This document shows, piece after piece, positions 6,547 through 14,200 of a DNA stretch of 16,581 nucleotides; positions within the stretch are counted from its first letter, which is position 1; every line of letters begins with the position of its first letter. Source of the DNA: JAJFFW01 sp038534195 (GTDB taxonomy: Bacteria; Pseudomonadota; Alphaproteobacteria; Caulobacterales; Parvularculaceae). The notes beneath the pieces were generated by a model that was not told where the DNA came from, searched no databases, and saw only the letters and a program-made list of their open reading frames with translations. The DNA lies in the NCBI GenBank assembly GCA_038534195.1, contig JBCAXE010000055.1, positions 1 through 16,581 of the forward strand, given 5' to 3'. Position numbers and translations under genes: made by a program.

Positions 6547-9500
6547 ATGGGCCTGACAAAGCTTTGCCTGAAGAACCCTGCAGCGGTCGCCGTTGTCCTC
6601 GCGATAATCGGCTTGCTTGGCGCTCTCTCAATTACGCGCCTGCCCGTGCAGCTGTTTCCAAACATTGAGCGGCCCGTCATCGGCGTCTGGACCGGATGGC
6701 GCGCCGCCTCCCCGCGCGAGGTCGAAAGCGAGATTGTCGAGCCGATTGAGCGCGAATTGCGCGGCATGCCGGGGCTGAAGTCCATGCGCTCCTGGTCAAA
6801 TCCCGGCGGCGGTTTCGTGCGTCTGGAATTTGCGCTCGGCAGCGATATGGACGCCGCCTTCACCGAAGTGACGAGCCGGCTTCAGCGGGTGCGCGGCCTG
6901 CCGGCGGAAGCGGACCGTCCGCGCGTTCAGAACAATGGCGGCGGCGACGCCGGCGAAACCCTGATCTATCTGTTCCTGCAACGCCTGCCCGGCAATGACG
7001 TGGACGGTTTCGGCCTGACCCAATTCGCCGAACAGCGCATCGCGCCCGAAATTGAATCCGTTCAAGGCGTCGGCGGCCTCGACATAAATTCCGACTATGG
7101 CGAAGAGGTCATCAAGATCACCTTCGATCCGTTTCTCGCTGCGCAATACGGCGTCACGCTGGGCGACATCACGCAGACCGTCAACCGATCCTCCGACGTC
7201 ACAGGCGGCTCGGTCGAGGTGGGCCGGCGCGACTACACGCTCCGTTTTGAGGGACGCTTCACCGCCGACCAGCTGGAAGAAACGATTGTCGCGATGCGCG
7301 ACACAGTGCCCGTACGTCTCGGCGACATCTCGACCGTGGAGGTCGCGCCCGAGAGCGGCGGCGGCGTTGTCTATCAAAACGGCAACCCGGCGATCGGCAT
7401 GCGCGTCATTCGCGATCCGGGCGCCAACACGCTGGCGGCCATCGACGCGCTGACGGTCAGGCTGGATGAATTAAACGATGGCCCGCTGAAAGAGATGGGC
7501 TATTCCATTCAGAAAAGTTTCGATCCTTCCGTTTTCATAAAGCGCGCAATCTCGCTCCTCACCGGCAATCTCATGATTGGCGTGATGCTCTCGATCCTCG
7601 CCTTGTGGCTGTTCCTGAGACGGACGAAAGCGACATTCCTGATCGCATCGGCGATCCCGATCTGTCTCACGGCGACGGTCGTGGCGCTGAACCTCTTCGG
7701 ACGCTCCATTAACGTCATTTCGCTTGCCGGCCTCGCCTTCGCCACCGGCATGGTGCTTGATGCGGCGATTGTCGTGCTCGAAAATTTCGTGCGCCTGCGC
7801 GACGGCGGCGAAAAGCCGAAAGAAGCCGCCGCCAGTTCGGTGGCGCAGGTATTCGGCGCCCTGTTCGCTTCAACGGTGACGACGGTCGCGATCTTCATTC
7901 CAATCATGTTTTTTGAAGACGTTGAAGGACAACTCTTCGCCGATCTCGCCCTGACCATCGCAATCGCCGTTTCGGTGAGCCTGATCGTCGCCATCACCGT
8001 CCTGCCCACCGGCGCCGCGTTATTCATGCGGCCAGTGGAGAGCGGCGCCACACGCGCGCGGCCGCGCTTCGCCGACAGGATTGCGGGACTGATCATGCGG
8101 CTGACAAAGACGCCGCGGCGGCGCTTCGCCTGGATCGGTGCGCTCACGGTTTTGCCCGTCGCCGTCGGCTGGCTCTTATGGCCGCAATTAAATTATCTCC
8201 CACCGGTGAAACGCGATGCGGTTGACGCGTTCATCTCGTTCCCTTCGGGCGCCAACGCCAACATGATCCGCGAAGAATTCGCCGAAGTCGTCGTCGACCG
8301 GCTACAACCCTATATGGACGGGGAAAAAGAACCGGCTCTTAGAAACTACTACCTCTATTCAGGATCATGGGGCGGTAATATTGGCGTGCGGATCAATGAT
8401 CAAAGCCGCATCGAAGAGATGGTGAAAATCGTCAATGAAGAAATCTTATCCGGCTTCCCCGACACCCGCGTCTTCGCGCAGCAAGGCAATCTGTTCGGCA
8501 ATTTCGGCGGCGGCGCCTCCCTGCGCCTGGAGTTACAGGCCGCGGCCTTCGATGCGCTGAACGCCGCCGTCCCCGACATCAGCGCCCTCATCCAGGAGAC
8601 GCTCCCGGGGTCGAATGTGTGGCCCAACCCGGACCCGCAAATCGTCAATCCGGAAATTCGCGTGATCCCTAACGATCGGCGCATCGCCGAAGTCGGCATG
8701 ACCCGCGACGACCTTGCGCGCGCGGTGCGCGCCATGGGCGACGGATTATGGCTTGGCGAGTTTTTCCACCGCGACGGCCGCATCGACATTATTTTGCGTG
8801 CGCGCGAATGGTCGGAACCTGAATATCTGGGGGCGACGCCCATCGCCACGCCTTCCGGCGCCGTTATTCCGCTCGGAGAGTTAGCGACGATCACCCGCAG
8901 CGTCGGGCCGCAGCAGATTCAGCGCATCGACGCGCGCCGGACCATCTCCCTCGGGGTCAATACGCCCGACGGCACGCCCCTCGGTGAAGCGCTCGCCACG
9001 CTTAAAAGTCTGGAGGCGGAGATTTACGAGATGCTGCCCGATGGCGCCAGCATCGTTTATGCCGGCGAAGCGGACGCGCTCGCGCGCGCCGTCAAAAATC
9101 TGGGCGCGAATTTCTTCCTCGCGATCGCCATTCTCTTCCTGATCCTGGCGGCGCTCTTCAAGTCCGCGAAAGACGCCGCCTTCGTCATTGTCGCGCTGCC
9201 GATGGCGGCGGTGGGCGGGGTGATCGCGCTGCGGCTGTTGAGCCTGATCGCGCCGACCCCGCTCGATCTTCTCGGCATGATCGGCTTCATCATCCTCCTC
9301 GGATTGGTGGTGAACAATGCGATCCTCTTGGTGGCGCAAACGCGCGCCGGCGAAGCCGCGGGCGCGGCGCGAAGCGACGCTGTTCGCGACGCTCTGCGTC
9401 TGCGCGTCAGGCCGATCTTCATGTCAACGACGACATCGCTGATGGGCATGCTGCCGCTCGTTTTATCGCCCGGCGCCGGCTCGCTTATCTATCGTGGTCT

Positions 9501-9636
9501 GGCGACAGTGATTGTCGGCGGCATGGCGATCTCGACCCTTTTCACCCTGATCCTGTTGCCGTCGCTCTTGCTGCTCGGGCAGCGCGCGCCGGCCCGCGAC
9601 GCCGCTCTCACCCCCGCCCTGCAGCCGGCTGAATAA
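6547..9636 (+). CDS. RND efflux permease (AcrB/HAE1-like)
   Basis: At 1029 residues it has the full length of RND drug-type permeases. It shows the typical N-terminus (KNPAAVAVVLAIIGLLGALS), FPNIERPVI at the first strand of the porter domain, a first block of TM2-6 around 330-500 and a second TM block near 855-1010. It would form a trimer in the inner membrane that uses the proton gradient to drive export through an adaptor and an outer-membrane channel. The TM4 motif reads GMVLDAAIVVLEN: the first proton-relay Asp is kept (D405) but the second, D408 of AcrB, is Ala. In TM10 the AcrB Lys940 position is Asn in LVVNNAILLVAQ. Both changes occur in RND subgroups, so the relay differs from AcrB but is not necessarily dead. 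ATG 6547 has GAGG (6534-6537) upstream; TTG 6481 is less likely. The substrate is unknown. Confidence 0.92.
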   Translation: MGLTKLCLKNPAAVAVVLAIIGLLGALSITRLPVQLFPNIERPVIGVWTGWRAASPREVESEIVEPIERELRGMPGLKSMRSWSNPGGGFVRLEFALGSDMDAAFTEVTSRLQRVRGLPAEADRPRVQNNGGGDAGETLIYLFLQRLPGNDVDGFGLTQFAEQRIAPEIESVQGVGGLDINSDYGEEVIKITFDPFLAAQYGVTLGDITQTVNRSSDVTGGSVEVGRRDYTLRFEGRFTADQLEETIVAMRDTVPVRLGDISTVEVAPESGGGVVYQNGNPAIGMRVIRDPGANTLAAIDALTVRLDELNDGPLKEMGYSIQKSFDPSVFIKRAISLLTGNLMIGVMLSILALWLFLRRTKATFLIASAIPICLTATVVALNLFGRSINVISLAGLAFATGMVLDAAIVVLENFVRLRDGGEKPKEAAASSVAQVFGALFASTVTTVAIFIPIMFFEDVEGQLFADLALTIAIAVSVSLIVAITVLPTGAALFMRPVESGATRARPRFADRIAGLIMRLTKTPRRRFAWIGALTVLPVAVGWLLWPQLNYLPPVKRDAVDAFISFPSGANANMIREEFAEVVVDRLQPYMDGEKEPALRNYYLYSGSWGGNIGVRINDQSRIEEMVKIVNEEILSGFPDTRVFAQQGNLFGNFGGGASLRLELQAAAFDALNAAVPDISALIQETLPGSNVWPNPDPQIVNPEIRVIPNDRRIAEVGMTRDDLARAVRAMGDGLWLGEFFHRDGRIDIILRAREWSEPEYLGATPIATPSGAVIPLGELATITRSVGPQQIQRIDARRTISLGVNTPDGTPLGEALATLKSLEAEIYEMLPDGASIVYAGEADALARAVKNLGANFFLAIAILFLILAALFKSAKDAAFVIVALPMAAVGGVIALRLLSLIAPTPLDLLGMIGFIILLGLVVNNAILLVAQTRAGEAAGAARSDAVRDALRLRVRPIFMSTTTSLMGMLPLVLSPGAGSLIYRGLATVIVGGMAISTLFTLILLPSLLLLGQRAPARDAALTPALQPAE

Positions 9637-9650
9637 AAGGAAACTCAAAA

Positions 9651-10784
9651 ATGAAACCCGCTCGTTCTACGCTGATCATCGCCGGGACGATCTTTCTCGC
9701 CGCCGCCGGCGGCAGCGCTTATTTCCTCGGCATACAGAACACGAATTCTGCGCAAGCAGCGAACAACGACGGCGGGGAGGACAGCGGCGGCGGTCCGCCG
9801 CCCGCCATCGTCTATGTGGAAGAGACAGTCTCCACCGAACTCGCGCCGCTCTCCGAAGCGCCGGGTTCCGTCGTCAGCGTACGCGACAGTTTGATCGCCG
9901 CCGCCACCTCAGGGAAGATCGACTGGGTGGAAGAAGTGGGCGCGGAAGTGGACGAAGGCGCCGTGATCGCGCGCATTGATCCGGCGGACGCCCGCTTCGC
10001 CCGCGACGCGGCGGCGAGCGATGTGGAGCAAGCCGAAGCGCGCGCCGCCTACCTTGCGCGGCTTTATCAACGGTTCGAAGACCTTGGCGACGACGGCGGC
10101 GAGTCCGAAAGCTCGCTCGACGAAATGCGCACCAATCGCGACGAGGCCGAACAGACCCTCGCCCGCGCCCGCGCCACCTTGCGTCAGGCGCAGACGACGC
10201 TCGCCCGCACAGAGGTGCGCGCGCCGTTCGCAGGCCGCGTCGTCTCGCAGGAAATTCAAATCGGCGAGTTTGCGACGCCCGGCGCGCCGGTCATCCGTCT
10301 CGTCGACACCAGGACGCTGGAAGTGACCGCGCAGGCACCGGCGGCGCTTTTGAACAATGTAAGCGCCGGCGACGAGATTGCGATCCGCAACGGCGAGACG
10401 ACCGTGCGCGCGCCGATCCGCGCCATCGTGCCCGTGGGCGACGAGGTCTCGCGAACGCTGGAGCTGCGCGTCGCGCTCGCCGACCCGCGCTGGCATATCG
10501 GCAGCGCCGTGCGCGTCTACCTGCCGACCGCCGCGCGCAAAACCGTGATCGCCGCCCACCGCGACGCTCTTGTCTTGCGCGCTGATCGCATCAGCGTCTT
10601 TACGATCGATGAGGAGAACAAAGCAAAACAGATCGACGTGGAACTCGGCGCCGCCGACGGCGACCTCATCGAACTGATCGGCGACATTAGCGCCGGCCAG
10701 CGGCTCGTCATCCGCGGCGGCGAACGCCTGCGCGACGGCCAGACCGTGGAGATCGCCGACCCGGCGCCAGCCGCCGCGAGTTAA
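9651..10784 (+). CDS. RND periplasmic adaptor (membrane fusion protein, HlyD/AcrA-like)
   Basis: At 377 residues it has the normal adaptor length. An N-terminal hydrophobic signal anchor (about 8-27) is followed by a low-complexity Gly/Asn/Asp linker. The first half of the lipoyl domain comes next (SLIAAATSGKIDWVEEVGAE, then VDEGAVIARID). A helical hairpin spans about 115-185, then the second lipoyl half TEVRAPFAGRVVSQEIQIGE, a beta-barrel domain and a membrane-proximal domain (GDISAGQRLVIRGGERLRDG). It would bridge the upstream permease to an outer-membrane channel. The start at 9651 has AAAGGAAA upstream, and the gap to the permease stop is only 14 bases, so the two genes form one operon. 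The permease-first order is the reverse of acrAB. No TolC-type outer-membrane factor is encoded in the window, so a channel from elsewhere must be used. Confidence 0.92.
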   Translation: MKPARSTLIIAGTIFLAAAGGSAYFLGIQNTNSAQAANNDGGEDSGGGPPPAIVYVEETVSTELAPLSEAPGSVVSVRDSLIAAATSGKIDWVEEVGAEVDEGAVIARIDPADARFARDAAASDVEQAEARAAYLARLYQRFEDLGDDGGESESSLDEMRTNRDEAEQTLARARATLRQAQTTLARTEVRAPFAGRVVSQEIQIGEFATPGAPVIRLVDTRTLEVTAQAPAALLNNVSAGDEIAIRNGETTVRAPIRAIVPVGDEVSRTLELRVALADPRWHIGSAVRVYLPTAARKTVIAAHRDALVLRADRISVFTIDEENKAKQIDVELGAADGDLIELIGDISAGQRLVIRGGERLRDGQTVEIADPAPAAAS

Positions 10785-10873
10785 CCTGCGCGCCGCCGCT
10801 TCCAAGCGTGCCGTTGCGCCCCGCGTCCGCGCGCTTGCCGATCCCGCCGGTTTCGCCTAACAGTGACGAAGCG

Positions 10874-10946
<73 letters not shown>

Positions 10947-10950
<4 letters not shown>

Positions 10951-10966
10951 TTCGCCCGCGAATGGC
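10947..10966 (+). terminator. Hairpin directly at the tRNA 3' end
   Basis: GCCATTCGC (10947-10955) and GCGAATGGC (10958-10966) are perfect inverted arms separated by two bases, so about 8 bp can pair with a 4-base loop. The left arm overlaps the discriminator and CCA of the tRNA. There is no T-run after it, so it could be a processing or factor-dependent termination structure, not a standard intrinsic terminator. Confidence 0.35.
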
Positions 10967-10986
10967 ATCACCTCCAAAAAAGTTTA

Positions 10987-11007
10987 GGTTCGAACTTTGT
11001 TCGAACC
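10987..11007. repeat. Perfect 9-bp inverted repeat with 3-base loop, T-loop-like sequence
   Basis: GGTTCGAAC (10987-10995), TTT, GTTCGAACC (10999-11007) form a perfect hairpin. The arm repeats GGTTCGAA from the T arm of the neighbouring tRNA-Arg, and TGCGCCA, the end of the tRNA with its CCA, recurs just after it at 11011-11017. It may be a scar of tRNA-directed integration or a regulatory hairpin. Only the repeats are seen; the role is open. Confidence 0.45.
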
Positions 11008-11229
11008 GATGCGCCACTTTTTCACTTAGCACGAGACCATAACTTAGCGCACACAAACAGCGCTACTCGTTTTTACACTTATCAATACTAAGAACCTAAA
11101 AAATGTTATGTCAAATTCGACTTTAATTGTTTTCGCCGTTTTCAATCACAATTTCTATTTATTATTTCTGCTTCAATTGACAGCTCACGCTTATCCCGCA
11201 ATCCTTCATTGGTGGAGAGGGGGATCGGC
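11008..11229 (+). promoter_or_regulatory. AT-rich upstream region of the RHS gene
   Basis: The composition drops sharply to AT-rich compared with the RND operon, a usual mark of acquired DNA. A consensus -35 hexamer TTGACA lies at 11177-11182, but no good -10 stands at the right spacing before the start, so a promoter there is weakly supported. GGAGAGGGGG (11213-11222) is the ribosome binding site that fixes the RHS start at ATG 11230. A 60-codon ORF at 11108-11290 has no ribosome site and is probably chance. Confidence 0.35.
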
Positions 11230-14200
11230 ATGTTCAATCGGTGTATACAGCCAGTTGTCATCGGCTTGTTTTTTCAAATTGTTTTTGTAGGCCAACTTCA
11301 GGCCCAGTCGTACACAATGCCCGAAGACTATACGGCGCTAACGAAGTTTGGCGTTGAGGAGCGATTGACAGCCGACAACGTCGATTTGTTAGGCGACCAA
11401 TACGACGCACAATCGGGCGCGGTGTCGTTTTCGCATACTGACGTTAGCTTGCCGGGTAATTCCTCACTTGAAGTCGCGTTTCGCCGCCGCCGAAGTCAGG
11501 GCTGGAATTACGGATCGGGAGAACTCGGTCTTGTGGGCGATTGGGCGGTTGATCTTCCAAGGGTCACGATCACGGATTTGTACAACCCTTACGTCCAGGG
11601 GGCCACGAGCCTAAACGAGACCGACTACACGGACCCGCCCGACAGCTGGACCCGTTCACTATGTTCAACCATCCGGCCTGGCGGCAAGATTATAGATTTT
11701 CCCGATGTGGAGGGACGCATAGAAATTGGTGGCGGAACAATTCTGAATGATCGGGATTTTTCAACGGACTTGGATCTCCATATCCCCGGGCAGGGAAAAC
11801 AAAAACTACTTTACAATCCGGACGGTCAATTCTGGTCAACGAACGATATTCGCGTCACAAATGGATATTGGCGCGTCGAATGCGAGAATGCCGACTGGCT
11901 TGGAGACCGCGTCGACGGGTTCAAGGCGACGTCGCCGGAAGGTGTTTCATACTATTTTGCAAAGCTCTTTTATTTTGAAGCCGGCGGCGCGCAGGAAGTT
12001 ACATTCACCGAGCAGAATAATTGCGCCGCGTTGGGCGTTTGCGGTTATGATTATTTCCTGCCCCGGATTGTCGCCGTGTTCGCAGCCACTCGTATTGAAG
12101 ACGTCAACGGCAACTGGGTGCAAATCGACTATTCAGGTTCGCATCCGACACGCATTCACAGCAACGACGGACGCGATATTCAGATCATATATGGCGGACC
12201 GCTTGGTCCTGTCGGCGCCTTTGGCCAACACAACGCTTACATTTCGTCACGTGGCAGTTCATTAACCAAAGTCATCGCCAACGATCGAGAATGGCATTAT
12301 CAATATACGACTATTGGCGGGCGCCCCTATCTTAGCGCTGTTACGCTGCCGGATAACCGTCAATGGCAGATGAATTTGCGCGAGCTAGATTTAGCCCCGG
12401 CCAATTGCATTCGTGTTGATGAAGCGCCCGCGCCGACACACTCTGTTACGATAACGCACCCCAACGGTATGACCGGGCAATTTGACTTCAAAGAAGCGCG
12501 TATTCGGGGTCTAGGATCACCGCAGTTTGGAGGGAGCCAATGCTTCCATAATGCGCAGGGGTACAAAGAGTACACAACCGTTCCATTCGTATCATCAATG
12601 GCGTTGGTCAATAAGACACTGTCGGGCCCAGCGTATAGCTCAGCAAGTTGGACGTATACATATAATCAGTTCCCAAGAAATTCGATAAACTTTTCTACTG
12701 CACCAGCCACAACAGGTTGGACCGAAATTATTGATCCCACAGGTGTAAAAACCCGAATTGATTTACACTCAGAAGATGGCGATTTGGTTGGCTTAACCGC
12801 AAGCGAAAAGATTTACGCAACCGCGGCCTCTTCCGTTCCAATTGAAACAACCACGTACGATTACGAAGTCGAGGAGCCGATCGGAGAGACTTTTGTCGAG
12901 CAGACTACCGTCAGCATACCGCTGACCAGACCTCGTCACCTGAAGAGTATTGTCGTTGAACGGTCTTCCGACCAGCATACGATTCGAAACACTTTTAACA
13001 TTAATCGGTCATCGGCGGCCTACTCATTCGGCAACCCTACCAAAATTGAGGTCTGGTCTAATCTGAACTCCCAGACTCGCATAACGGACACCACATACGA
13101 ACAAAATTCAGCTCGATGGGTCCTGGGCCTCCCCAAGACCGTCCGGCGTAACGGCAAGCTGTTTGATACCTTCACCTATGACAGCCTCGGCCGCTTGACT
13201 CGCCATGATCGGTTTGGATCTCTATATAAAACATACGGCTATCACACGGACGCCGATAACAAAGGCGCGCTGCGCTGGACTCGGGACGCGCTTGATAGGG
13301 TATGGGGCTTTTTTAATTATCATCGAGGTTTGCCGCAGCAAATCAATCGTCCATCTGGTCATTTGTATCGTACGGTCGACGATAACGGCTGGGTCACGTC
13401 GCAAACCAATGCGCGTGGGCACACCACCGGCTACGAATACAACAACGCCGGCTGGCTCACGCGGATCGATCGGCCGTCGCCGTATAACGACACCACGCTC
13501 AGCTATAGCCTCAGCAACGGCGTCACGCTTCAGACCGCGACGCGCGGGCCGACGCGCACCACGACGTACTATGACGGCTTTCTGCGCCCCTACCGTGTGA
13601 AGACGCAGCCGCTGTCCGGCGGCGGGCAGACGACCTATGTGCGGACCGAATATGACGCGCTCGGCCGCGTGACGTTTACGTCCCTGCCCTCGACGGCGTT
13701 CACGCCGACCGAAGGCGCCGCGACGACCTACGACGCGCTCGGCCGCGTCACTTCCGTGAGCGAGAACATCTTCCCGTACGCGACGACGACAACGCAATAT
13801 CTCTCCGGCAACCGGATCGAGGTGACCGACCCGGCGGGACACCGGACGACGACCACCTACCTGGCCTTCGGCGATCCGGACAATCGGGACGAGCCGACGC
13901 GGATCGCGCAGCCCGAAGGCGTCACCACGGATATGACGTATGACAATTACGGCAACCTCCTGACGGCGCGCCAATACGGAAATTCCGGCGGCTATAGCGG
14001 CGATCAGACCCAGAAATGGTTCTACGACAGCCGCCTGCGCGTCTGCAGTCACGTTGTGGCGGAGACCGGCCGAACGCTCTACCAGTATGATGCCGCAGAC
14101 CAGATGACCGGCCTCGCGCGCGGCCAGGGCTTGGCCGACGGCTGCGCCAGCCTCCCCTCGAACGTCAAAGTCGCGCGCAGCTACGACACGCTCGGACGCC

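Noticed and set aside
9909..10805. Minus-strand open frame of about 298 codons opposite the adaptor gene
   Set aside because: The plus strand encodes a complete membrane fusion protein with recognisable domains; the antisense frame has no motif and no ribosome site.
11108..11290. 60-codon plus-strand ORF overlapping the RHS start
   Set aside because: There is no ribosome binding site, its product is a random hydrophobic/aromatic string, and the RHS signal peptide frame explains the overlapping part.
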